From: Streptomyces achromogenes
GTDB lineage: Bacteria; Actinomycetota; Actinomycetes; Streptomycetales; Streptomycetaceae
Direction: 5' to 3'
Assembly: GCF_030816715.1 (NCBI RefSeq)
Contig: NZ_JAUSYH010000001.1
Span: forward strand, 4,774,001-4,838,000
DNA length: 64,000 nt
Part shown: positions 31,916 through 40,329 of the stretch, piece after piece
Layout: each line of letters begins with the position of its first letter
Position numbering within the stretch: position 1 is the first letter of the stretch
Position numbers and translations under genes: made by a program
The notes under the pieces: generated by a model
Told to the model about the DNA's origin: nothing
The model's input: only the letters and a program-made list of their open reading frames with translations
Database searches by the model: none

Positions 31916-32121
31916 CCGTGTGCGCGCTGCGTCTGCACCTGGCCGTCTTCGACGGCGCGTTCTGCAGGCCACGCCCTTCGCTGCCGCACTGCACCGCGGC
32001 GGGGCCGGACGGTCGGCTCCGACGGATTCCGGTGACGGCGACGAAGGCGACTCCACCACCGGCTGACGGGCCCGGCGATTCATTCGGTCAATTCCGGCTG
32101 CGAAGCGAGGAAATAGGCCAC

Positions 32122-32928
32122 ATGCCATCCCGGCTGTTTTCCGGGACACGATTCGACGGCAACATGGTCAGGCATTTGAACGACCCACTGTGCTGCCAAG
32201 TGAGATCGTCGGGGGTGCTGGTGAATCACGTGTGGCCGCCGTCCACCTTTCTCGGCCGGTTGCGCAATGCCACACGGGACGAGCTTCTGAGACAGGGCAC
32301 GCCGATCACCTATCCGCCGCATCGGGCGCTGCTGCAACAGGGTGACGACAGCCGGCACGTCCTGCTGGTCACGAGTGGTGTCGTGAAGGTGGTCGCCAGC
32401 ACGGAGAGCGGCTACGACATGCTGCTCGCCGTCCGTATAGCGGGTGACCTGGTCGGCGAAATGGCGGCCTTCGAGGAGCGCCCCAGGTCCGGCACGGTCG
32501 TGGCGTGCAGCGACGTGACGGCCCGCATCATCCAGGTGAGGGAGTTGGAGACCTTCCTCACCCACCACCCGGACGCCGTGCGGGCCATTCTCCACATGCT
32601 GTGCGCCCGGCTGCGCTGGGCCAACCGGCGTCGGATCGATTTCCAGGCCTACGACTCGCTGACCCGACTGGCCCGGGTCCTGGCCGAGTTGAGTCAGGCC
32701 TATGCCCAGCCCGTGCCGGACGGTGACGGCAAGCGGTGTGATCTTGGGGTGACACTCACGCAGAAGGAGCTCGCGTCGCTGGCCGGCCTCGCTCTCAACA
32801 CGGCCGAAAAGAGTCTGGCCGCCCTGGCCGCCAAAGGCCTGGTGGAGCGCAGTTACCGAAACATAACCATCTGTGACGTTCCGAAACTGCTTGAATTCGC
32901 CAAAGTCGTGGCCGACAACCCGTATTGA
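32122..32928 (+). CDS. Crp/Fnr-family transcriptional regulator
   Basis: The protein has a cyclic-nucleotide-binding domain (about 55-165) and a C-terminal winged helix (LTQKELASLAGLALNTAEKSLAALAAKGLVERS). The phosphate-binding cassette is intact: GE at 112-113 and R122-S123 in GEMAAFEERPRSGTVVA match Glu72, Arg82 and Ser83 of E. coli CAP, so nucleotide binding is credible. There are no Fnr-type cluster cysteines. The start is uncertain: ATG at 32122 gives 268 residues, and GTG codons near 32215 would give a more usual 237. It stands 92 bases upstream of a cyclase-like gene on the same strand. Confidence 0.85.
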   Translation: MPSRLFSGTRFDGNMVRHLNDPLCCQVRSSGVLVNHVWPPSTFLGRLRNATRDELLRQGTPITYPPHRALLQQGDDSRHVLLVTSGVVKVVASTESGYDMLLAVRIAGDLVGEMAAFEERPRSGTVVACSDVTARIIQVRELETFLTHHPDAVRAILHMLCARLRWANRRRIDFQAYDSLTRLARVLAELSQAYAQPVPDGDGKRCDLGVTLTQKELASLAGLALNTAEKSLAALAAKGLVERSYRNITICDVPKLLEFAKVVADNPY

Positions 32929-33020
32929 TACGGGATCACTCCACGCGAACGCTCCTAGCCTCTCGGGCAGCACTTCGTGGGCCCTGTCTGCCCACGCCCA
33001 GCTCAGAGAGGAATGATCCG

Positions 33021-33839
33021 GTGCTTGAGTGGTCCGGGTTCTGTCACTGCGCCTGTATAGCCGTGGACGCGCAGGCCTACGGCAGCAAGAACGACCGAAG
33101 TCAGTCCGAAATCCAGCATGACCTGCCACGATTGCTCGACCGAGCGGCCAGGGGCGCCGGCCTGGACCGTGCACAGTGGCAGATCCAGCGCAAAGGAGAC
33201 GAACAGCTCGCGGTGCGTCCCCTGGACGGCACCGAGCCGCGGCTGGTCGACGACTACGTCCGCCATCTCGTCGCCGAGCTGCGCCGGTACAACGCCCAGC
33301 GCGTGCCCGAGGCCCGGATGCGTCTGCGGGCGGTGGTCCACCAGGGGCTGGTGGAGACTGCCGAAAACGGCTTCGCCGGGTCGGCCGTGGTGGCCACGGC
33401 ACGACTGCTGGGCGCGGATCAGCTCTACGACGCCCTGGCCGCGCACCCCGATGCCGACCTCGTGCTGTTGCTGTCCGACGACGTCTTCCGGTCCACGGTG
33501 GCGGGCGGTCACACGACCCTGTCCACCGATGACTTCACCCACGTCACCGTCCGAGTGAAGGAGTACGAGGCACCCGCCTGGCTGAGCGTGCCCGCACTCG
33601 GCACGCCGACCGCCGCCCCGCGTACGCCCGGAAGAACGGAGGAGGGGTGGCCCGCCCCCGCTGTTCCGGCGTCGGGGCCGCCCGCAGGGGACCGGCACGG
33701 ACCGGCCGCCGCGGACCCGGTCGCCGGCGGAACGGGGATCAGCAACGAGTACCGGGCCGAGAGCATCAACGTCACCAACGTGGCAGGCTCCGTGGACGCC
33801 CGAGGCGCCGTCTTCGGCTTCGGGAGCGCCGGTGGCTGA
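33021..33839 (+). CDS. class III nucleotide-cyclase-like protein with C-terminal signalling motif
   Basis: Residues 12-195 match the minimal cyclase domain of actinomycete conflict systems: VDAQAYG, RKGDEQLAV, LRRYNAQR, MRLRAVVHQGLVE and GSAVVATARLL. The two metal-binding aspartates, D16 and D60, are 44 residues apart, as in true class III cyclases. The transition-state Arg (R128) is present, but the Asn four residues earlier is Val (V124). After a Pro/Ala linker the protein ends in a motif (249-270, GSVDARGAVFGFG) repeated at the N-terminus of the next protein. GTG at 33021 follows GAGAGGA. Its stop overlaps the next start by 8 bases. Pyrimidine or purine cyclic nucleotide synthesis is inferred. 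Confidence 0.75.
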   Translation: MLEWSGFCHCACIAVDAQAYGSKNDRSQSEIQHDLPRLLDRAARGAGLDRAQWQIQRKGDEQLAVRPLDGTEPRLVDDYVRHLVAELRRYNAQRVPEARMRLRAVVHQGLVETAENGFAGSAVVATARLLGADQLYDALAAHPDADLVLLLSDDVFRSTVAGGHTTLSTDDFTHVTVRVKEYEAPAWLSVPALGTPTAAPRTPGRTEEGWPAPAVPASGPPAGDRHGPAAADPVAGGTGISNEYRAESINVTNVAGSVDARGAVFGFGSAGG

Positions 33840-36081
33840 CGCTTCGGACCCGGAGGAAGGGCCGGCCGTACCGCCCGTCCAGCAGGACGGCGCGGGTGGC
33901 GGCCCGCCCGAGGCCGTAGAGGAGGATCCCGGCCCGGATACCGGCAAGGACATGGCCGCCGGGCGGCGCAAGGAGCCGGACGAGCGGGAGGACGACGACC
34001 GGGGCTTCGACGAACTGCGCCGCGTCCACCAGCTCGTCAACAACAACTTCTACGGCGTCGTCGACGCCTCCGGAGCGGCATTCGGCTTCGGTGCGGCGTC
34101 GTCCCCCGGACTCGCCCCCGGCACCATCGAGCGGGAGGAGGTGGACCGGGCCCTGCGGTTCTACGTCCCGCCGCAGCCCTGCTTCGACGAGGCCCTCGGC
34201 AAGCTGCGCCAGGACGCTCTCGTCGTACTCACAGGCCAGGACAACAGCGGTCGGGGCACCGGGTCCCTCGCCCTGCTCAGAAGGATCCTGGGCGAGGACG
34301 TCGGGCCGCGCAGCCTCTCGCCGGCCAACGCCCTCGCCGACCTGGCCGCTTCCAAGGATCTCAAGCCGGGGCAGGGGTACGTCATCCTCGACTACGTCGG
34401 CGAACGGCGTCCCGAGGCCGTACAGGCGTACGACATCGGGCGGTTGAGCGAGGAGCTCAGCCGCAAGGGGTCTTTCCTTGTGATCACGGCGGGTGACACG
34501 GCCCGCCGCCGGCTGGCGCTGCGGGACCACTGCGTGTCCTGGCAGACTCCTGACCCCGGGGAACTGTTCGAGCACTGCGTGGAGCAGCTGCCGGACGCCG
34601 TCCTCGAGCCGGAAACCGAGAGGGAACTACGGGAGCGGGTCAGCGAACAGCGGCGGCCGGCGGACGTCGTCGCAGCGGCTGTGGCCCTGTCCCGGGACGG
34701 CGCGGAGAAGGCGCTGGACACCTTGCGGGACCGCTACCGGGAGCGGGTCCAGGAGTGGTTCCGGGAGCGACCCAGCGCTGAGGACCTGCTTCCGCTCGCT
34801 GCCCTGGCCTTCCTGGAGGGCATCCCGGAGCGGACGTTCGAGAAGGAGTGCGCGGCCCTCGCCACGCATGTGCGCAACTGGGAGCAGAGCGGCGAGACGC
34901 CGATCGCGGAGCCGGACGCATCGACCGCGGCGCCGTCGGCCGGTGCGGTGACCGGCCAGTCCCGCGCCCGATGGCGAGAACGGGCGGTGGGGCTGGTGAC
35001 GACCGAGCACAGGCTCGGTCCGAGCCCCGGCGACGGGCGCAGTGAACGGTGTCTGGTCTTCACCTCACCCCGCATCCGCGAACTCGTCATCGCGGAGCTG
35101 CACGACCTGTACGGCTACGAACTCTGGTATCCGCTGCGCCAGTGGCTCGGCGAACTGGCCCTGCTGGGCGACCTGGACACCCGGACGGAGGTGGCCCGGG
35201 GCGTCGCGCTGCTGTCCCGGTACGCGCTCGTCGAGGTCGACGAAAGCCTGCTGACGGTGTGGTCCGAGGGTCTCACCAACCAGCGGGTGACCGCCGCGCT
35301 GACGCTCCAGTTCATGTGCGACGTCGAGCATCTCGCCCCACAGGCCCTGAGCACTGTCGTGAGCTGGGTGGACAACCGAGGCGCGGGGCGTGCGGTGACG
35401 GCGGCCATGGCGCTGACGGGTCGTCTGGGCTCGCTCTACCGCCTGGAAGCACTCAAATGGCTGTGGTTTTTGGCGTGCCGGGGCGAGCGGGTCGCGGTCT
35501 CGGCCCGCCACTCCCTGGTGCTGCTGCTGCAGACCGCGGAACGGGAGCCCGAACGTGCCCTGCTGATCCTCCGGTTCGTACGGACCGTGATCGTGAAGGC
35601 GCCGCCGGGTTCCCGGGAGCGGTCGATCGCGCTGAGGATCGCCGTCCAACTCCTGGAAACCACCCGGCTGGAAGGCGCCGAGCCGGCGATCGCGGCACTC
35701 CTGCGGAGCGTTCCGGACAGCGCCCGCCATCTCGCGTCGCTGTGGGCGGACGTCCTGCACAGCAGCAACCGCAGCCGGGCGGTGAGCGCGCTGTGCCGAA
35801 CGCTGGTGCAGTTGCGCGACGACCCGTCTGTCACCGGCACCGTCCGCGAACTCGGCGAAGCCATGCGGAATGCCATGACCCCGAGGCAGTGGACCGCGCT
35901 GCGCCGGCACCTGTCTCTCGTCCTCCGGCACCCCGACTACGCGATGCCCGATGCCGGCCGCCTGGTCCAGGTGCTGCTCGGATCACTGCGCGGCCGGGCG
36001 TCGGCGGACTCCCGGTGCTCCACCGCGTCTCTTCCTTCCATCGTCCCCTTCCCTTCCGCTCAAGGAGGCCGAAGCAAGTGA
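33832..36081 (+). CDS. STAND-like NTPase with degenerate P-loop and helical repeats
   Basis: This 749-residue protein has a disordered acidic N-terminus, the shared motif GVVDASGAAFGFG at 75-87, then an NTPase-like domain (about 100-230). The P-loop position reads GQDNSGRGTG (135-144) with Arg in place of Lys; a Walker-B-like strand VILDY ends in D187 and a sensor-like strand FLVITA follows. A winged-helix-like part (to about 400) and a long array of alpha-helical repeats (about 400-720) complete it. This is the plan of STAND/NLR-like sensors, probably with weak or no hydrolysis. It overlaps both neighbours, as in one operon, so it is the likely receptor or scaffold of this system. Confidence 0.75.
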   Translation: MADASDPEEGPAVPPVQQDGAGGGPPEAVEEDPGPDTGKDMAAGRRKEPDEREDDDRGFDELRRVHQLVNNNFYGVVDASGAAFGFGAASSPGLAPGTIEREEVDRALRFYVPPQPCFDEALGKLRQDALVVLTGQDNSGRGTGSLALLRRILGEDVGPRSLSPANALADLAASKDLKPGQGYVILDYVGERRPEAVQAYDIGRLSEELSRKGSFLVITAGDTARRRLALRDHCVSWQTPDPGELFEHCVEQLPDAVLEPETERELRERVSEQRRPADVVAAAVALSRDGAEKALDTLRDRYRERVQEWFRERPSAEDLLPLAALAFLEGIPERTFEKECAALATHVRNWEQSGETPIAEPDASTAAPSAGAVTGQSRARWRERAVGLVTTEHRLGPSPGDGRSERCLVFTSPRIRELVIAELHDLYGYELWYPLRQWLGELALLGDLDTRTEVARGVALLSRYALVEVDESLLTVWSEGLTNQRVTAALTLQFMCDVEHLAPQALSTVVSWVDNRGAGRAVTAAMALTGRLGSLYRLEALKWLWFLACRGERVAVSARHSLVLLLQTAEREPERALLILRFVRTVIVKAPPGSRERSIALRIAVQLLETTRLEGAEPAIAALLRSVPDSARHLASLWADVLHSSNRSRAVSALCRTLVQLRDDPSVTGTVRELGEAMRNAMTPRQWTALRRHLSLVLRHPDYAMPDAGRLVQVLLGSLRGRASADSRCSTASLPSIVPFPSAQGGRSK

Positions 36082-37151
36082 ACTACCCGGTCATAGCCGA
36101 GCACATCCTGGCCACGGTCCACGGCACCTGGTGGTCCCGGCGTCGCCGTCGCGACGGTGTGCCTCCGCTACCGCCCGGCGCGGTCCATGTCTTCCGGGTC
36201 GGCGGGAACTACCGCACTTTCTCCGAGGGCATGGTGTTCGACCCGTCCCACCCCGACGTGCTCGACGCCACCTCGGTGAGCCTGGTCGACACCCGAGCGC
36301 GCCTGGTCGATGTGGAGCGCACACTGCCGTCGGTGAGCGAGGCGGACAACTTCACCCTGCGGGCGTCCTTCACCTGCCAGGTGACCGACCCGACCGTCGT
36401 CGCCCGGCAGGGGGTCATCGACGTCACCGTTCCCCTGCGCGCCTACCTGATGGGCGACTGCGACCTGCCAAGGGTGAGCGCCGGACACCGCGTGGAGGAG
36501 ATCAACGCGGTGCGCACCGAGGCCGGCCACCGCATGACCGCCTACAGCGCGATCGTGCCGCCGCGTGTCGCCGGTATGAGCATCGAGTTCGTCAGCGCCG
36601 AGGTGCACGCCTCGCAGGAGCTGCGGGACTGGGAGCAGAAACTCCGCGATGAGCGGCGTTCCTGGGAACTCCAGCGTGGACAGCGCGACTTCGAGACCCA
36701 GGACGCGCTCCGGATCGCGGAACTGCTCTCCCACGGTTCCGACCACGTGGACGCCTTCGGCATCGCCCGCAAGGAGATCGACGTCACCGAGGTGGCGTCC
36801 CGCATCCACCGGATCACCGAGGAGGAGTCGTCCCGCCGTCACAAGGCCGAGGCGGGGGAACGGACCCACACGCAGTCACTGGAGACCGCGGAGGCGCAGA
36901 TACGCCGCGAGATGCTGTTGACGCTGCTGCGGCAGGCCGCCGGCAGCGACTACGTCGACTACCACCAGATGCTGGACCAGGTCCTGAGGGAGACGGGCGG
37001 TCATTCGGCACCTGGCATCGAGGCCGCCGCGGACCCTGCCCGCATGGTCGAGTCGGGACAGACACGCCCCGGCCGCGCGGCAGCGGCCCGGGACGGTTCG
37101 CGCGCCCCGGAGGGCGGTTTCGTCAAGGACGAGGACGATCTCGTTGACTGA
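36078..37151 (+). CDS. Band-7/SPFH-like coiled-coil protein
   Basis: The 357-residue protein has an N-terminal beta-rich domain (about 25-180) with TLRASFTCQVTDPTVVARQGVIDVTVPLRAYLM and IVPPRVAGMSIEFVSAEVHAS, which I read as an SPFH/prohibitin-like fold. A charged coiled coil (about 185-300) and a disordered tail follow. There is no membrane helix, so membrane contact would come through the adjacent DUF4407 protein. It starts with GTG overlapping the STAND-like stop (GTGA) and ends 8 bases into the next gene. SPFH proteins form membrane-associated rings or domains; that role here is inferred. Confidence 0.65.
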   Translation: MNYPVIAEHILATVHGTWWSRRRRRDGVPPLPPGAVHVFRVGGNYRTFSEGMVFDPSHPDVLDATSVSLVDTRARLVDVERTLPSVSEADNFTLRASFTCQVTDPTVVARQGVIDVTVPLRAYLMGDCDLPRVSAGHRVEEINAVRTEAGHRMTAYSAIVPPRVAGMSIEFVSAEVHASQELRDWEQKLRDERRSWELQRGQRDFETQDALRIAELLSHGSDHVDAFGIARKEIDVTEVASRIHRITEEESSRRHKAEAGERTHTQSLETAEAQIRREMLLTLLRQAAGSDYVDYHQMLDQVLRETGGHSAPGIEAAADPARMVESGQTRPGRAAAARDGSRAPEGGFVKDEDDLVD

Positions 37152-38595
37152 CATCCTGACGGACCGTACGACGGCCTCGGCCTCCGGCCCGGCGGATGGC
37201 CCGGGCACCGGCGACGCGGTTGTCCTCCCTACCGCGAACGGCCGGGCCACTGCCCGCACCACGGGCAGGGCAACCTCGGCCCGGGCCAACGGTGAAGAGG
37301 GCCGTGACCGCGCCGCCGGCCGCCTCGGCCTCGACGCCGCACGACGTCTGCGCACCCTGACCGGCGTCGACGAGGAGCTGCTGGCCAGGGTCAGATACGA
37401 GCGGAGCAAGTACACGGCCCTCGGCGGGGTCGTGCTCGGGACCTCTGTCATCGCGGGGTTCTCCATGTGGAACTTCGCGACGGAGGCGCTCGGCAGGGTC
37501 TCCGCCGCGGCCCTGGTGCCGACCGTCATCTGGATGTTGTTCGTGCTCAACCTCGACCGCTGGCTGGTCACTCCCCAGCCGAACGCGCGGCGACGGGTCG
37601 GACCCCTCCTCACGCGGCTGCTGATCGCTCTGATGCTCGGCGCGGTGATCGCGGAGCCTTTGGTGCTGCGCATCTTCCAGACGGCCGTCGAGCAGCATGT
37701 CGCGGACGAACGTACGCGTGTCGTCGACGAGCTGCGCACGAACCTGGTCCGCTGCAACCCCGTACCGTCCACGACGCGGACCGCCGTTCCGAAGGGCTGC
37801 GGCACGACGTACATCCTCTCCTTCGGCGCGACGCCCGGCGAGCAGGCCGAGGAACTGGCCGCCCTGCGCTCGGACGCCGCCACGCTGCAAAAGCGCGTGG
37901 ACGTGGACACCACCAGACTGGAGGCCATCGACTCCGAGGTACGCGACGAGTGCCGCGTACTGATCCGCATGGCCTCCACCGGCCTGTACCAGCGGACGTC
38001 CGAGTGCCAGCGCCTGCGGGGCAAGGCGCGCGACTACCGGACCACCCATCACACCGGTGAGAACGAGAAGCGACTCGCCGGTATGCACAGTCGGATCTTG
38101 GGGATCGAGGCTGGACTGACCTCGTCACGCGCCGCGTTCCTCAAGACCCGGGCCGACGGCATCCAACGGCGGCTGGACGCTGAACGCGCCAAGCAGAAGG
38201 AGATCGGCGCCCTGGAACGGATCCGGGCACTCGACGAACTGGCGAGCGGGAACGCGGTTCTGTTCGTCGGTGTCTGGCTCGTCCGGCTGCTGTTCGTCCT
38301 GCTCGACGTGCTCCCCGTGCTGGTGAAGTACCTGAGCGGTGAGACCGCGTACGACCGGATGCTCACGGGCGAGAGCAACAGCGCGGTGAAGATCCACAGC
38401 GAGGAGGTCCGGCTCGCCGAGCGCCGGGCCACGGCGAACCTCGAGATAGGGCAGGACGCCATCGAACAGGAGGTCCGACGCCATCGTGTCGAGTCGGAGG
38501 CGGCGTTGCGGGAACACACGGCAACGATGAACATCCGGGTCCGACAGGCGGTCAACGCGCTGGAGGACGAGATCCGCCGCTCCTCGACGGTCTGA
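37144..38595 (+). CDS. DUF4407 membrane protein
   Basis: This 483-residue protein has membrane helices at about 91-110, 119-137, 156-176 and 371-396. A large coiled-coil region (about 180-365, with paired cysteines at 204, 219, 270 and 288) lies between the third and fourth helices, and a charged cytoplasmic helix forms the C-terminus. The order and motifs (NLDRWLV, then LIALMLGAVIAEPLVLRIF, then LVRLLFVLLDVLPVLVKY) fit DUF4407. The start is TTG, overlapping the SPFH gene. In this cluster it probably anchors the SPFH-like protein or forms the target membrane complex. Confidence 0.8.
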   Translation: MTDILTDRTTASASGPADGPGTGDAVVLPTANGRATARTTGRATSARANGEEGRDRAAGRLGLDAARRLRTLTGVDEELLARVRYERSKYTALGGVVLGTSVIAGFSMWNFATEALGRVSAAALVPTVIWMLFVLNLDRWLVTPQPNARRRVGPLLTRLLIALMLGAVIAEPLVLRIFQTAVEQHVADERTRVVDELRTNLVRCNPVPSTTRTAVPKGCGTTYILSFGATPGEQAEELAALRSDAATLQKRVDVDTTRLEAIDSEVRDECRVLIRMASTGLYQRTSECQRLRGKARDYRTTHHTGENEKRLAGMHSRILGIEAGLTSSRAAFLKTRADGIQRRLDAERAKQKEIGALERIRALDELASGNAVLFVGVWLVRLLFVLLDVLPVLVKYLSGETAYDRMLTGESNSAVKIHSEEVRLAERRATANLEIGQDAIEQEVRRHRVESEAALREHTATMNIRVRQAVNALEDEIRRSSTV

Positions 38596-38682
38596 CGTAC
38601 CCGGCCGCACCAGGAACACAGCACCACGGCCGTCCCGCATCCCGGGGCGGCCGCCTGACACCGACGGAAAGGAGGGGGAGGC

Positions 38683-39234
38683 GTGACCACACCCGGAGGC
38701 GGCGCCGACACAGAGCCCGACAACCACGACGACACCGGCGCGACGCCCGACCGGGGCGCGGAACTCAGCAGGGTTCTGCTGTCCGAGGCCCGTGAGGAAC
38801 TCGCGAGGGCCGACAACAAGGCCGGCCTCATTCTGGCGGTTCTGGGCGCGACACTGACCGCCCTGTTCGGTGCGATCGGCAGCGGCCTCATCGCCCCACG
38901 GCACTACCCGGTCGTCCCGCAACTCCTCCTCTGGGGGGGCTGCGCCGCCTGTGCGCCGGCCCTTGTCCTGCTGGGCCTGGCCGTGACACCACGGCTCGGA
39001 AGCCCCCACCACTCCCGAGGCCACTACTTCGGTGACGCGCGGCTGGCCGTGTCGCTCGCCCACCTGGAGCGCACGGTGCGCCGAACCGACCCCATGTCCC
39101 GTGACCTGAGCCAGCTGGCGATCCTGTCCCAGATCGTCTGGACCAAATACCGCTGTGTACGTCACGCACTGGCCTGGGGCACGGCGTTCTTCACACTCAC
39201 GCTGGTGGGCATCGTGACGGGTATGTCGCTCTAG
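38683..39234 (+). CDS. PycTM-like (DUF5706) Pycsar effector membrane protein
   Basis: The 183-residue protein starts with LLSEAREELARADNKAGLILAVLGATLTALFG, the ADxKA signature of DUF5706. It has membrane helices at about 47-70, 83-101 and 162-182 and the conserved cytosolic stretch HYFGDARLAVSLAHLERTV ... QLAILSQIVWTKYRCVRHAL. In Pycsar anti-phage systems such PycTM proteins are activated by cCMP or cUMP and disrupt the membrane. Finding it with a cyclase-like gene five genes upstream supports a Pycsar-type role. GTG at 38683 has an excellent GGAGGGGGA site. An 87-base gap separates it from DUF4407. Confidence 0.82.
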   Translation: MTTPGGGADTEPDNHDDTGATPDRGAELSRVLLSEAREELARADNKAGLILAVLGATLTALFGAIGSGLIAPRHYPVVPQLLLWGGCAACAPALVLLGLAVTPRLGSPHHSRGHYFGDARLAVSLAHLERTVRRTDPMSRDLSQLAILSQIVWTKYRCVRHALAWGTAFFTLTLVGIVTGMSL

Positions 39235-39342
39235 TTTCCCGATGTTTCCCGGTTCCTCCCTTCTGACTGTTGCCCATGGGCACAATGTGGACGGTCGAAC
39301 CCGCTGGTTGACGCGGGATCCTGGGGAACCGAGGGGGAGTTC

Positions 39343-40329
39343 ATGCCGTTCTTCATACCGATCGTGCTCATCGGCGTCGGTGTGGCGACCGGTGGCAGCG
39401 GGGTCGCTGTCGGCGGCAAGGGCGCCTACGACCTCAAGCGTTCGAATGCCCGGCGCAAGGAGACGGGCCAGGTCTACGAGCGACGCCTGGCCCAGGCCGA
39501 GGACGCACTGGCAGCGACGAACACCGCCCTCGAGACGCTGGGCGAGCAGCAGAGGCAGGCGCTGGTCGATGTCGTCCTGCGCATGGGCGACTTCCTGCGT
39601 CGCCACGAGCGGCAGGTGCGCGAGAGCGAGCGGTTGCTGGTCGAGGGTATCGACGCCACCATGACCAAGGTCCCCGGGCTCCGTGGTCTCGATGTCCACG
39701 CCATGGCCTGGATCGGCGGGGCTCTCGGCTCCGCGGCGGCAGGCGCGGGAGCGGGCGTAGGGATCACGGCGGCAGCGAGCAGCTTCGGAGTCGCGAGCAC
39801 CGGCGCGGCGATCTCGGGTTTGGCGGGTGCCGCGGCCGAGAGTGCGACCCTCGCATTCCTGGGCGGTGGTTCGCTCGCATCGGGTGGCGGCGGGATGGCC
39901 CTGGGAGCCACGGTGCTCAACTTCGTCACCATCGGACCCGCGCTGCTCGTCGGTGGACTGCTCGTCAAGGGCCAAGGAACCAAGGCGCTCACCCGGGCCA
40001 GGGAGTTCGAGGCGAAGATCGCCGTCGCGATCGCTGAACTCGACGAGACCGGCGCCCGCCTGAAAGGCGTCGACGCCCGCGCTGCGGAACTGCGCGAGCT
40101 TCTCACGGACCTCACCTGCAGGGCGCTCGAGGCGCTGGACCTCCTCGAGTCCGAGCCGTTCGATCCGCCGAAGCACGCCACGCGCTTCCAGCGGGCCATG
40201 ACACTGGTCATGGGGGTCCGCGACGTTGCGGCGACTCCGATCGTCGACACCGAAGGCGAGCTGGACGAGCGCAGCGCGAACCTCACCATCAGGTACCGAC
40301 CCTTGATCGAGGAGACTCACGATGCCTGA
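39343..40329 (+). CDS. glycine-rich hydrophobic protein of an uncharacterised family
   Basis: The 328-residue protein has an N-terminal hydrophobic helix, a coiled coil (about 40-110), and a long Gly/Ala/Ser-rich hydrophobic core (about 120-205) with ASTGAAISGLAGAAAESATLAFLGGGSLASGGGGMALG. A helical region follows. The core is a glycine-zipper-like hairpin, suggestive of membrane insertion. I recall the TGxAIxxLxGAAAxxATLAxLGGGSLAxGGxGM pattern in many bacterial genomic islands, always without a known function. It overlaps the next gene by 8 bases. It may be a second effector or an independent pair. Confidence 0.65.
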   Translation: MPFFIPIVLIGVGVATGGSGVAVGGKGAYDLKRSNARRKETGQVYERRLAQAEDALAATNTALETLGEQQRQALVDVVLRMGDFLRRHERQVRESERLLVEGIDATMTKVPGLRGLDVHAMAWIGGALGSAAAGAGAGVGITAAASSFGVASTGAAISGLAGAAAESATLAFLGGGSLASGGGGMALGATVLNFVTIGPALLVGGLLVKGQGTKALTRAREFEAKIAVAIAELDETGARLKGVDARAAELRELLTDLTCRALEALDLLESEPFDPPKHATRFQRAMTLVMGVRDVAATPIVDTEGELDERSANLTIRYRPLIEETHDA

